Origin: Streptomyces sp. H27-H1
Lineage (GTDB): Bacteria; Actinomycetota; Actinomycetes; Streptomycetales; Streptomycetaceae
Reading direction: 5' to 3'
Assembly: GCF_026627445.1 (NCBI RefSeq)
Contig: NZ_JAPNLJ010000014.1
Span: 62,001 to 126,000 of the forward strand
Length of the DNA stretch: 64,000 bases
Under the pieces are notes generated by a model. That model saw only the letters and a list, made by a program, of their open reading frames with translations, made no database searches and was not told the origin of the DNA. The stretch's first letter is position 1. The number at the start of each line of letters is the position of its first letter. Both the position numbers and the translations under genes were made by a program. Shown piece after piece: positions 36,988 through 46,082 of the stretch.

Positions 36988-38224
36988 GGAGAGTTCCGTT
37001 CGCTTCGGGGGTGTCGTGGGGCCCGGCCTGGTCCCCGTCCGGGATGCCGACCAGGTCGTTGACACGGAACATACGGGCCACGGGGACGTCCGTGCTGCTG
37101 TGTGCGCGATGATCGAGAAGGCGATGCACACCGCGATCAGTGTGTACGCCTCCTCGGCCCGTGGGATCCCGGACTGAAGCACCAGCAGCCCGTACACCAC
37201 CGAGGCGAAGCCCTTCGGCCCGAACCAGGCCGCGGCCAGCTTCTCGCGGCGGTCGAAGGGCGTCCCTATGAGCGACAGCAGCAGGGACGCAGGCCGGATC
37301 AGCACGATCGCCAGCACCACCGCCGCGTACCCGCCCCACGGCAGGTCCCCGAACAGTTGCGGCGTCAGCAACGCCCCGAAGACCAGCAGTGCGGCGAATT
37401 TCGCCAGCTCGGCCAGTGCCTCGCCCAGCGGCTCGAAGGCCCGCTTCGACTCCGGCGACACGGAGGCCAGGACCGCGCCCGCCGAGAACGCGGCCAAGTA
37501 CGGGTTGGCGTGGGTGAGGTGGCAGGCCGCGTACAGGATCACGCCGGTCGCCAGCGCCAGCAGCGGCTGCAGCTTCGGCTCGGCCCCCAGCAGCTGGAAC
37601 CGTACGAGCCCGCTCACCAGCAGCGGCAGCACGGCACCGAAGAAGAGCCCCAGAGTCAGCTCGAGCGCGATCTTCGACCCTGATGCCTCCGCGGAACCCG
37701 CTGCCGGGCCCGCTGCCGCGATCAGCAAGGAGGACGACGGGCAGCGCGAGGCCGTCGTTGACGCCGCTCTCCACGTTCAGGAGCTGTCGCAGCCGGGCCG
37801 GAACCTCCTTGCGCCCGACGATCGCCGACGCGAACACCGGGTCGGTCGGCGCCAGCACCGCGCCGACCAGGAGCGAGGTCGTCCAGTCCAGACCCACCAG
37901 GTAGTGGGTGACCAGAGCCATGAACACGAACGCGAGCGGCATCCCCAGGCCCAGGGCGCGCGCCGGGTTCTTCCAGGCGCTGCGCAAAGCCGGGAAGGAG
38001 ACGTGCATTCCGTCGGTGAACAACACCGCGAACAGTGCGAGGTCGGCCGTAACGGCGACGATGCCGCTGTCCGGTGTGATGTGGATCAGACCCAGGAACC
38101 CGTCGCTGACCAGTGCCCCACCGATGAGGAAGAGAAAGGAGGTGGAAAGGACCGTTCGGGCGGCGAGGACGGACAGCAGCACCGCGACCAGCAGTGCCAC
38201 ACCGAAAACCGCGACAAGCACCAT
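36974..38224 (-). pseudogene. CPA1-type cation/proton antiporter with two compensating frameshifts
   Basis: From ATG 38224 the frame encodes MVLVAVFGVALLVAVLLSVL and continues through WTTSLLVGAVLAPTDPVFAS and LLNVESGVNDGLALPVVLL. Near 37722 the frame shifts: LIAAAGPAAGSAEASGSKIA onward is in another frame through AAWFGPKGFASVVYGLLVLQ. Near 37095 it shifts back to HSSTDVPVARMFRVNDLVGI and ends at 36974. The first shift corresponds to one extra base, the second to an extra AC, so the net is three bases. It is otherwise a full-length antiporter of about 415 residues. A true pseudogene and two sequencing errors are both possible. Confidence 0.8.
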
Positions 38225-38386
38225 GAGATGAGCCCCCGATCGGAAAAGAGAATTGTCCCTTGTTCGCCGACCAGGCTTCCCGGCACACCGCAACCGACCT
38301 TATACGTTCTTGACGCGACTTTGACAGGACCTTCAACTCCGCGAATCGGGTCTTGCCGTTTCCGGAGTCCGGCAACCGGACCGCCG

Positions 38387-38775
38387 TCAAAGCTCCTTGG
38401 CGGGCCAGTCGAGCAGCCGGGCACCGATGACCGCGGTCTGGAGGCTGTAGCGGTGGACCGGGTCGGCGGGGTTCGCGCCGGTGAGCTGCTGGATGCGCTC
38501 CAGCCGGTACGTGAACGCCCGCACGCTCAGGCTGAGCCGGCGGGCCGCCTGCGCGGCGTTGCAGCCGGGAGTCGAAGTATGCGATCAGCGTCTCCAGCAT
38601 GGGCAGGGGCCCGCACCGGGCTTGCCGCAGCGGCCCCAAGGTGCTCAGTACAAGGTCGGCCATCGCCTGCCGGTCGCGGGTCAGAACCGGGAAGACCAGC
38701 AGTTCGGCGGCGCGCAGCACCAGGTCGTCCAGGTTCATCCGCTCCGCCAGGTCGAGGGCGTTGAGGGCTTCCTCT
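38387..38775 (-). pseudogene. C-terminal fragment of a PucR-type regulator
   Basis: The frame EEALNALDLAERMNLDDLVL, then VFPVLTRDRQAMADLVLSTL and LPMLETLIAYFDS, and after a frameshift near 38570 GCNAAQAARRLSLSVRAFTY and RLERIQQLTGANPADPVHRY, ending WPAKEL. This is the GGDEF-like linker plus HTH_30 end of a PucR-type regulator. Its N-terminus is replaced by an ABC permease fragment. Confidence 0.7.
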
Positions 38776-38783
38776 GGTCGGTG

Positions 38784-38936
38784 CTGGTGATCCGGCCGAG
38801 CAGGTCGTTTCCGGCACTGGTGTAGAGGTCGGCCAGTTGCGGGCCGGTGACCGCGAGGAGCACGGCGAGGCAGGCCAGGGGCGAGGTACACGACCGTGGC
38901 TTGGGTGCGGAACTGCCGCCAGGTCAGCCAGATCAT
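38784..38936 (-). pseudogene. N-terminal fragment of an ABC transporter permease
   Basis: MIWLTWRQFRTQATVVY starts at ATG 38936, overlapping the ATPase stop by 4 bp. After a frameshift it continues LACLAVLLAVTGPQLADLYT and SAGNDLLGRITSTD, then is joined to the PucR fragment. The first 50 or so residues of an ABC-2-type permease are recognisable. Confidence 0.6.
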
Positions 38937-39442
38937 CGGAGCACCTCAAGGGTGGGTCGGGAGTCGCGGAACGCGTCCGCGGGGCGGGTCATATAGGCCA
39001 GGACGATGTCCTCCAGGCCGAGCGGGCTCACGGTCCAGGACGGATCGCGGACCGCGGTGTCGGTGCGCACCAGGAGCGCGGTCTGCCGGCCGGTGTGGCT
39101 GGCGGAGATGACGTGCTGGCCTGCCGGAAAGGTGGCCGGGTCACGGCGCGGGCCGGTGAGCCGGTGGTGCGAGGCGACCAGGTCGTCGATGTCGCCCGCG
39201 ATCTGGACCCGGGAGTCGACCAGGACGATGACGTAGTCGCAGGTCCGCTCCACGTCGGAGACGAGATGGGAGGAGAGCACGACGCTCATCTCGTGCTCGG
39301 CGACCGCCTCCATCAGGTCCTGCATGAACTCCCGTCGGGCGAGCGGGTCGAGGGCCGGCTCGTCCAGGATGAGCAGCTCGGGCCGCTTGGCGATGCCCAG
39401 GGTGAGGGCGAGCTGCGCGCGCTGGCCGCCTGACAGTTCTCG
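38933..39442 (-). pseudogene. ABC transporter ATP-binding protein, N-terminus deleted
   Basis: The readable part begins at the signature motif LSGGQRAQLALTLGIAKRPE, then Walker B LLILDEPALDPLARREFMQ, the switch region MSVVLSSHLVSDVERTCDYV and the C-terminal segment down to TLEVLR at 38933. Walker A and everything before are missing. An in-frame TAG sits just upstream of the junction near 39442, where unrelated plus-strand sequence begins. Confidence 0.75.
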
Positions 39443-39681
39443 TCGCTAACGCCCTGCGCCACGGCGGCGGCACCTACACCCCGCGCCTGACCGTGTACCC
39501 CGCCGCCATCGAAGTGGCCCGTCGAGGACCCCAGCCCCCGACTGCCACACTGGCGAATTCCTGACCTGCACGACGGCACCCAAGGGTTCGGGTGGCACAT
39601 GGTCAATGACCTCTCACACGCCGTCGCCGTCACCCCCACACGCGAAGGCGGCAAGACCATCCGCGCCCTCCTCCCGCGCTA
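39441..39681 (+). pseudogene. HATPase-type anti-sigma factor fragment
   Basis: Plus-strand reading VANALRHGGGTYTPRLTVYP, then after a one-base shift EDPSPRLPHWRIPDLHDGTQ and GFGWHMVNDLSHAVAV to a TAG at 39681. This is the N-box to C-terminus of a small RsbW-like ATP-binding protein. The 5' half is missing at the junction with the ABC ATPase fragment. Confidence 0.6.
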
Positions 39682-40053
39682 GTGCGCCCCAGCCGCAGCC
39701 ACCGTGGCCGGCCTCTCCTGGCTGGGTAGCCGCCCGCAGGCTGGGGAAAGCCGCCGCCTGGAGGGTGGCTGGGCGTCGTCGGTGCCGGCCTGGTGGAACG
39801 GCTGGTCTCCGATCTCGTCCCAGTTCACGGGACGAGATGGCCCGGTCCAGCCGCATACGCATTCCGACCGCAGGACCGCGGCCTGGGGCCGCTGGGGCCA
39901 GGAACCTCCGTCGTAGACGCACCAGTGCCGATTCGCGGCCGTAGCTGGAGCTGTCGTCGAAGTACGCCCGGCTGCTGGGGCTGATCGGAACGGTGCTCGG
40001 CGGGCGAGCTCTTTCCCGCTCCCGCCGCCGCACAGGCTGACCGGCGCGGTCAC
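39679..40053 (-). CDS. Hypothetical protein, possibly a fragment
   Basis: The middle of this 124-residue frame, WCVYDGGSWPQRPQAA, ECVCGWTGPSRPVNWDEIGD and QPFHQAGTDD, has the composition of a conserved small actinomycete protein with a possible Cys-Trp metal- or ligand-binding motif. The flanks look random. I do not recognise a family with confidence, and start and end are uncertain. Confidence 0.3.
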   Translation of the reverse strand: MTAPVSLCGGGSGKELARRAPFRSAPAAGRTSTTAPATAANRHWCVYDGGSWPQRPQAAVLRSECVCGWTGPSRPVNWDEIGDQPFHQAGTDDAQPPSRRRLSPACGRLPSQERPATVAAAGAH

Positions 40054-40200
40054 GCCTGCGGGCGGTCACCGCACGGCGTATCCCGTAGGCAACTCCGCGA
40101 GCGAGCGGCCCGCGTCGCGAGCTGACTATGCGGCCCGAGACTCTGCGGACATGGCAGCAGGGGCTGTACGTACGAGCGGAGTCCTGGTCAGCCGATCTGG

Positions 40201-41154
40201 TCACCATGCGGCGATAACCGGCGCGTCGGATTCGTGCTGCCGCCAGGCTTCGTTGAGGCGCGCGAGCCGGACCGCTGCACCGATGCCGCGCAGGGAGGCG
40301 ACCTTGCCGTCACGGACTTCGAACGCCACGGCGCCCACAACCCGCTCGTCCACCACGGCGAGGACGGCCGGGGACCCGTTGACCAGTGCGAAATGGAACG
40401 CGGGTGAGCCGCCCGCCAGCCGCCGCTTCGCCGGCGTCGGCTTGAAGCCGGCCCGCACGTGGGAGGCAACCCGCTCGGGCGTCTTGTACTGCAACAGCCG
40501 CTTGGCCAGCCCGGCACCGTCCGAGAGTGCCGTCACATCGTCGGTGAGCAGCGCTACCAGACGTTCGGTGCTCCCCGACGCGGCGGCGGCGAGGAACTCC
40601 TCGACGACCCGGCGCGCGGACGCGGGGTCGGCCTCGCCGCTGCGGCGGCGCTCAGCGGCGACCCGGATCCGGGCCCGATGGACGTGCTGCTGGCTCGCGG
40701 ACTCGGTGATGCCGAGGATCCCGGCCATCTCGGCGTGGCTGCAGGAGAAGGCCTCGCGCAGGACGTAGACGGCCCGCTCGAGGGGCGAGAGGCGCTCCAT
40801 CAGGGTCAGTACGGCCAAGGAAACCGATTCGCGCTGCTCGAAGGTGTCGGCCGGGCCGAGCATCGGGTCACCCTCCAAGAGCGGTTCGGGCAGCCAAGCG
40901 CCGGCCGCTCGCTCGTGGCGCGCCTGTGCCGAGCGGAGCCGGTCGAGGCACAGGTTGGTGACGACCTTGGTCAGCCACGCTTCCGGCACGTCGATCCGTT
41001 CCCGGTCGGCGGCCTGCCAGCGCAGGAACGCGTCCTGCACGGCGTCCTCGGCGTCGGAGGCCGAGCCGAGCAGACGGTACGCGAGCGAGGCCAGCCGGTT
41101 CCGGCTGGCCTCGAACCGGCTGGTGTCGAAGCGATCACTGACGTTGCTGTCCAT
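40201..41154 (-). CDS. ECF sigma factor with SnoaL-like C-terminal extension
   Basis: 317-residue extracytoplasmic-function sigma factor, starting at ATG 41154 with AGGGTGA upstream. Region 2 (about 12-80): RNRLASLAYRLLGSASDAED, AVQDAFLRWQAADRERIDVP and WLTKVVTNLCLDRLRSAQAR. Region 4 (about 115-170): LSPLERAVYVLREAFSCSHA and EMAGILGITESASQQHVHRA. The remaining 140 residues form a SnoaL/NTF2-like domain (VVEEFLAAAASGSTERLVAL). This is the ECF41/SigJ-like architecture, in which the tail modulates activity and no anti-sigma factor is needed. It is 18 bp downstream of an oxidoreductase gene, the typical partner of this group. Confidence 0.88.
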   Translation of the reverse strand: MDSNVSDRFDTSRFEASRNRLASLAYRLLGSASDAEDAVQDAFLRWQAADRERIDVPEAWLTKVVTNLCLDRLRSAQARHERAAGAWLPEPLLEGDPMLGPADTFEQRESVSLAVLTLMERLSPLERAVYVLREAFSCSHAEMAGILGITESASQQHVHRARIRVAAERRRSGEADPASARRVVEEFLAAAASGSTERLVALLTDDVTALSDGAGLAKRLLQYKTPERVASHVRAGFKPTPAKRRLAGGSPAFHFALVNGSPAVLAVVDERVVGAVAFEVRDGKVASLRGIGAAVRLARLNEAWRQHESDAPVIAAW

Positions 41155-41172
41155 GTGGATCACCCTAGGCAG

Positions 41173-42399
41173 CTACGCGGACGCCTTGTCGGCGGGGACA
41201 TCCGGCGCGTACGGGACCGCGTTTGCGGCGCACGCTTCCGGCGCGGCGGCCAGGTGGCGCTTGCGCTTGGGCAGGCAGAAAGTCGGGTGCGAGTTGGTCC
41301 ACAGCGACATCCTGAGGATGGCCGCCTTGATCCGCGCGGCCTTGCGGCCGCCCAGGTACTTCGGCTTTGCCTGTCCTTCGCGGTCGACCATCTGCAGGAT
41401 CCCGTCCTGCCGCCCAAGGCTGATGTGGTTGCCCGGGTAGTCCAGCTTGACGTGTCCGATCTTGCTGCCGGTGAGGCGTCCCACGATGGCCTTCATGGCC
41501 TGCATGCCGGTGTAGCCGGCCGTAGCGCAGGACATCGGCAGGGGCAGGCCGTTGGCGCCGATGGCGTAGACGCTGTCGCCGGCGGCGTAGACGTTCGGGT
41601 GCGAGAGTGAGCGCATGGTGCGGTCGACAAGGATCCGACCGTTCTCGGTGACCTCCAGTCCGGCAGCAGCGGCGATCGGGTTGACCGCGAATCCTGCTGT
41701 CCACACGGTGGCGTTGGACGCCAGGGCGGTGCCGTCGGCGCACAGTACCCGCGTCGCTTCGACGGCTTCGACGCTGGTGTGCTCCAGGACGGTGATGCCC
41801 AGGCGGTCGCAGGCCAGACGCAGGTGGCCGCGGGCTCCGGCGGAGAGCTGGGCGCCCAGCTCTCCCCGGGCGACCAGCGTCACCGACAGGCCGGGCCGGG
41901 ATTCGGCGATCTCGGTGGCGGTCTCGATGCCGGTCAGCCCGTCGCCGACTACCAGCACGTTCCCGCCTTCCCGCAGACCGTCCAGGCGCTCGCGCAGGCG
42001 CAGCGCCGAGGGCCGGGCGGCGACGTCGAAGGCATGCTCGGCCACGCCGGGGACGCCGCGGTCGTCACCGTGGCTGCCGAGCGCGTAGAGGAGCGTGTCG
42101 TAGCCGAGTTCGGTGCCGCCGTCGGCGTCGGTCACGGCGACGACCTGGCGCTCGGGGTCGACGGTGGTGACACGGGCCAGGCGCAGCCTTATCCCCGCGC
42201 CCGTGAAGATGTCGGCGAGCTTCCGGGTTTCGATCTCCTGGCCGGCCGCGACCTGGTGGAGCCGCAGCCGCTCGACGAAGTCCGGCTCGGCGTTGACCAC
42301 GGTGATCTCGATGTCCGCCGGGGACAGCCGGCGGGCCAGGTTCCCGGCCACGTAGGCCCCGGCATAGCCGGCACCGAGAACGACGATGCGGTGCTTCAT
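41173..42399 (-). CDS. NDH-2-like FAD/NAD(P)-dependent oxidoreductase
   Basis: 408-residue flavoprotein, starting at ATG 42399 with AGGAG upstream. An N-terminal FAD-binding motif (MKHRIVVLGAGYAGAYVAGN), an NAD-binding motif (GNVLVVGDGLTGIETATEIA) and the second FAD motif (LSHPNVYAAGDSVY) give the type II NADH dehydrogenase fold. A C-terminal extension (LWTNSHPTFCLPKRKRH) replaces the membrane-anchoring helices of respiratory NDH-2. It is cotranscribed with the ECF sigma factor, whose probable target or modulator it is. Confidence 0.88.
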   Translation of the reverse strand: MKHRIVVLGAGYAGAYVAGNLARRLSPADIEITVVNAEPDFVERLRLHQVAAGQEIETRKLADIFTGAGIRLRLARVTTVDPERQVVAVTDADGGTELGYDTLLYALGSHGDDRGVPGVAEHAFDVAARPSALRLRERLDGLREGGNVLVVGDGLTGIETATEIAESRPGLSVTLVARGELGAQLSAGARGHLRLACDRLGITVLEHTSVEAVEATRVLCADGTALASNATVWTAGFAVNPIAAAAGLEVTENGRILVDRTMRSLSHPNVYAAGDSVYAIGANGLPLPMSCATAGYTGMQAMKAIVGRLTGSKIGHVKLDYPGNHISLGRQDGILQMVDREGQAKPKYLGGRKAARIKAAILRMSLWTNSHPTFCLPKRKRHLAAAPEACAANAVPYAPDVPADKASA

Positions 42400-42558
42400 A
42401 TGATGCTCCTGGGGGTTCGCTGGGCTCTCGGCGACTTGAGCGGGACAGCCATCCGATTCCTGACAGGAACGCAATGTGACGTGAGTCACAGGCCGATGGG
42501 AGCGTCGCCCAGCATTGGTCGGAGCACAGATGCAGGCCGGGCCGAACGAGGACATCCG

Positions 42559-42763
42559 ATGCCGATCCCCATCGACGTCACCAAGCGGAAGGCGCATCGG
42601 CATCACACCCGCCAACTTGGCCGTGCCGAAGAACGGCCGCGCCAATGCCGTCCAATTCACCACCCTCGCCGTCGCCGCCCTCTGCGAAGACCTCGGCTGG
42701 CGGCCCGGCGACCTGCTGCGCCCTGTGGCTCGAGTCCGGGTGCTCGGAACTCGGTGTCAACTG
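42559..42763 (+). pseudogene. Small XRE-type HTH regulator remnant
   Basis: ATG 42559 gives MPIPIDVTKRKA; a shift then leads to ITPANLAVPKNGRANAVQFT and TLAVAALCEDLGWRPGDLLR. This is the start and the DNA-binding core of the small Cro/CI-type (YozG-like) regulators of about 70-80 residues, with a deletion of roughly 15 residues and a frameshift between them. Confidence 0.5.
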
Positions 42764-42812
42764 AGAGCGTCGGTGGCGTACAGGACCACCAGCGCGGCGG
42801 CCGGTGAGCCGG

Positions 42813-43900
42813 TCAGGCCTTGCCTGCGATCACCGCGCGACGTACCGCGTAGGCAGCGGCTCCGGCCGCCAGAACGGCCGCGCCGGCGATCACCGAAGTC
42901 GCCGGGAGGGCGAAGGCGAGGACGAGGCAGCCGACGAGCCCGACGACGGGGATGATCCGTGCCGGTCGGCCCTCGTCCGGGGCGAGGGTCCAGGCGGAGG
43001 CGTTGGCGATGGCGTAGTAGGCGAGCACGCCGAGGGAGGAGAAGCCGATTGCCCCGCGTACATCGGTGGTCGCGGCGAGTACGGCGCCGACCACGAGTTC
43101 GGCGCGGTGCGGCACTTGGAACTTCGGGTGGACGGCGGCCAGGGCGTGCGGGAGGTGCCGGTCGCAGGCCAGGGCCAGGGTCGTGCGCGAGACGCCGAGA
43201 ATCAGGGCGAGGAGCGAGCCGAGCGCGGCAACTGCGGCGCCCACCCGTACGACCGGTGCCAGCCAGTCCGCGCCTGCGGCGCGTGCGGCGGCCGACAGCG
43301 GAGCGGTGGCGTCCGGGAGTCCCTGCGGGCCCAGCACGAGCAGGACGGCGACGGCGACGGCGACGGCGACGGCCGCGTAGACGACCAGTGCGATGCCCAG
43401 AGCGAGCGGGATGGCCCTGGGGATGGTGCGGGCGGGGTCACGGACTTCCTCGCCGAGCGTGGCGATGCGGGCGTAGCCGGCGAAGGCGAAGAAGAGCAGG
43501 CCCGCCGCTTGGAGCACCCCGCCGAAGGTCGCGTCGTCACCGATGCCGAGCCGGGTTGCGTCCGCGTCGGCGGCGGTCACGGAGGCGGCCACTACGGTGA
43601 GGACCAGCCGGCGAGGTAGCCCCAGAACTTGCCCAGCCGCTCCCGCCCGTAGACGTAGGTACCTCCGGAAGCGGGGTAGCGGGCGGCCAGGCGCGCCGAG
43701 GACATCGCGTTGCAGTACGCCACCACCGCTGCCAGTGCCAGGCCGAGCAGCAGCCCCGACCCGGCCGCACCGGCCGCCGGGGCCAGGGCCGCGAAGATCC
43801 CCGCCCCGATCATCGACCCCAGGCCAATCACCACGGCGTCGAACACACCCAGGTGCCGCTTCAACTCACCCGTACCCGCAGGCCCCGGCACCGCACCCAT
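42813..43900 (-). pseudogene. APC-family amino acid permease with deletion/frameshift
   Basis: From ATG 43900 one frame encodes LKRHLGVFDAVVIGLGSMIG, AGIFAALAPAAGAAGSGLLL, ARYPASGGTYVYGRERLGKF and WGYLAGW, then stops at 43592. The rest, VTAADADATRLGIGDDATFG, AAGLLFFAFAGYARIATLGE, RDPARTIPRAIPLALGIALV through the last helix, is in a different frame ending at 42813. The segments match an APC-type amino acid permease lacking about 40 residues around transmembrane segments 3-4. It cannot fold as a normal transporter. Confidence 0.75.
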
Positions 43901-44358
43901 CACTCGCTCCCCAACCGTGCTCCAGCATGTACCGGCGCACCGTATTGGAACAAGGAGTCGAGACGGGGTCAGCGCCGACGCAGGCAAGCAGTCGTCCCGG
44001 GCCCGGGTGCCTGGTGCCAGGTTTGCCAGGTGCCAGGTGCCGATGGGCTCTCGGCCAGTACGCGGGCCGCCGGGAAGCATCGCGACCGCAGTCCGGTGGT
44101 CGGGTGCTTGGACTGGATGCGCTAGGCGAAGAGACCATCGAGCACGACAGGCTTGCCCTCGACCTCGTCGGCGCTGAACACCGGCTGGGCCGTTGCACCC
44201 TCATTGAGAGCCTGTCAGCACGTTCACCCAGACCGGCGATGGCGCCACACCTGTTGCACTCGCTAAGGTGCGCCGCTGAGAAGCCAAGGCGAAAGGCCAG
44301 AGGGCCGGCCCCTTTGGGGCGAGCGTCTGGCGCCCCCACCATGCCCTGTGGGGGCGCG
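43901..44358. other. Intergenic stretch without a recognisable gene
   Basis: A short plus-strand segment near 44105-44220 (LDALGEETIEHDRLALDLVG) has protein-like composition but no start, stop or family that I can assign. Otherwise nothing is seen. Confidence 0.4.
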
Positions 44359-44775
44359 TCAGTTCTGCGAGATCGCCTCGAGCAGGTCGCCGACCTTGGT
44401 GTCCGGCAGGGCGCGGGCGACGTCGGCCAGGGCGACGATGCCGACGAGGGTGTGTCCATCGATGACGGGCAGCCGGCGGACCTGGTGCTCGCCCATCGTG
44501 CGCAGGATCTCCGCGGCGTCGTCGTCAGCGCCGATGGTGACGGCCTCACCCTGAGCCAGGTCGCCCGCCTTCACCTGGCCGGGGTCCTTGCCCGCCGCGA
44601 GAACCTTCACGACGATGTCCCGGTCGGTGAGCATGCCCTTGAGCTTCTCGTCCAGGCCACAGATCGGCAGCGAGCCGACCTTCAGCTGGGCCATCTTCTT
44701 CGCGGCTTCCAGCACCGTCTCATTCGCACCGATACACGTCGCGTCCGCCGTCATGATGTCGCGGGCCTTCGTCAT
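44359..44775 (-). CDS. Two-CBS-domain stress protein
   Basis: 138-residue protein made of a CBS pair: ARDIMTADATCIGANETVLE, GSLPICGLDEKLKGMLTDRD, then AVTIGADDDAAEILRTMGEH and VRRLPVIDGHTLVGIVALAD. It is the same type as mycobacterial hypoxic response protein 1 (a DosR-regulated CBS protein), though regulation here is not shown. The start is ATG 44775. Stand-alone, probably a nucleotide sensor. Confidence 0.88.
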   Translation of the reverse strand: MTKARDIMTADATCIGANETVLEAAKKMAQLKVGSLPICGLDEKLKGMLTDRDIVVKVLAAGKDPGQVKAGDLAQGEAVTIGADDDAAEILRTMGEHQVRRLPVIDGHTLVGIVALADVARALPDTKVGDLLEAISQN

Positions 44776-45016
44776 CTGCCGTACTCCTTCGTCCTCGTCT
44801 TCGTCTGCACGGATTCGGGCCGCGCCCGCTCACACCGGGCCGACCACGGGCCTATGAGTGCCCCCTGCCCCCTCCCACTAACGGTATTCACCCCACAACC
44901 ACCCCCAGGGCATGGCCCGCCCCTGCAGTTCAGCAAGCCTCACACCGGGCACGCGAAGGAGCACGCCAGGATGGAGGACCGCCAACCGCCAGCCCGGGCG
45001 GTGTAAGGAGCACGCA

Positions 45017-45196
45017 TTGATCACTGTCGACGTGCAGCACTGCGGCAGCACGGTCCCAGTCAACGCCGGCGGAGAAGTCGACGAGGACACGGGCGAGGCC
45101 TTCCAGACAACGCTGAACAGTGCCACCACCCACCACCGGGCCCGGGCCGCTCCGTCGGTGCGGTGGGATGCAGCGGAGTCGCGCAAGCGGGCTTGA
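45017..45196 (+). pseudogene. Truncated STAS-domain (anti-sigma antagonist) gene
   Basis: A good ribosome binding site (AAGGAG) precedes TTG 45017. The product LITVDVQHCGSTVPVNAGGE and VDEDTGEAFQTTLNSATTHH is the first half of a STAS domain. It then runs into unrelated residues and stops at 45196 before the phosphorylated Ser motif, so it is probably a non-functional remnant. Confidence 0.5.
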
Positions 45197-45422
45197 TGCA
45201 TGCCTGCCCGGATCCGGGCACGCGATGGCCCGCATTGATATCGCGCTGCTACGAGGCCGTGTGTAAGCCCGCCCCTTCCCGGGGACAGGTCGCCCTGCCC
45301 GCGCGGCGATCGCTCTGTGCGGCAGCGGCGCGGCCCCCTGGCCGCCGGCGGGCAGAGGGGAGGCGAATTGCCGGGCTGCGGCTCCCGTGCACGGTGGGGA
45401 ACCGCAGCCCCGTGGACTGGGA

Positions 45423-45770
45423 TCAGATGTGACTGTGCCCGTAATACTGGCCGAGCTGGTCGCGGTAGGCGGCGTCCCCGCGGTGCTTGTCCTTGTCGTA
45501 CTCGGGCGAGTCCTTGATCTGGTCCTTGGTGAGGCTGACGTGGATCTTCTCTTCCTTCACGTCGATGCGGACGACAGTGCCGGCAGGCAGCAGGACCTCC
45601 TTGCCGAAGATCCACGGGCCGGTGTCGACAACGATGTAGGAGGAGCCGACTTCTTCGGTGGCCTCGTCGACCTTGCCGATGTGCCCGTCGCTGGCTTCGA
45701 CCTTGTACCCGACCAGACTGGTGCCGGGCGTGTAGTGCGACTCGGTGTTGTAGTTCCACATGTCGGTCAT
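45423..45770 (-). CDS. PRC-barrel domain protein
   Basis: 115-residue protein with a PRC-barrel: TSLVGYKVEASDGHIGKVDE, SSYIVVDTGPWIFGKEVLLP and AGTVVRIDVKEEKIHVSLTK. The C-terminal tail DSPEYDKDKHRGDAAYRDQL matches the short acidic/aromatic tail of stress-associated actinomycete PRC proteins. The start is ATG 45770 (a second ATG is at 45761). It sits just downstream of a CBM48-type protein and probably has a stress role; molecular function unknown. Confidence 0.85.
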   Translation of the reverse strand: MTDMWNYNTESHYTPGTSLVGYKVEASDGHIGKVDEATEEVGSSYIVVDTGPWIFGKEVLLPAGTVVRIDVKEEKIHVSLTKDQIKDSPEYDKDKHRGDAAYRDQLGQYYGHSHI

Positions 45771-45806
45771 GTTGGGGGACTCTCTTTCGTGGGTGGGGAC
45801 GGCCTG

Positions 45807-46082
45807 TCAGGTGTGCAGGAGACTGTTGTGGCCGTCGTGGCCGTCAGCCGCGTCCTCGTCGAGCCAGTGGCCACCGTCCGCGAGGTAGCGGAACCCATGG
45901 CGCTGGCCCGCCGGGAAGGTGACCGTGACCGCGCGGGACCCGTCAGGCCGTCCGGCCATCGGGTGGGTACCCGGCCGCCAGTCGTTGAAGTCACCGACCA
46001 CACTGACCTCACCCACCGGGTGGCCGGCGGGCAGGACAAACGTGATCTCGGTCCGGTTCTTACGCCGGGTGCGTTCCAGCAT
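45807..46082 (-). CDS. Small glycogen-binding (CBM48/isoamylase N-terminal-like) protein
   Basis: 91-residue protein consisting of only one early-set/CBM48 domain: TEITFVLPAGHPVGEVSVVG, DFNDWRPGTHPMAGRPDG and GQRHGFRYLADGGHWLDEDA. WNP-type residues (DFNDWRPG) and the second Trp are those that contact alpha-glucans. Such single-domain proteins are common in actinomycetes near stress genes. The start is ATG 46082. Confidence 0.8.
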   Translation of the reverse strand: MLERTRRKNRTEITFVLPAGHPVGEVSVVGDFNDWRPGTHPMAGRPDGSRAVTVTFPAGQRHGFRYLADGGHWLDEDAADGHDGHNSLLHT

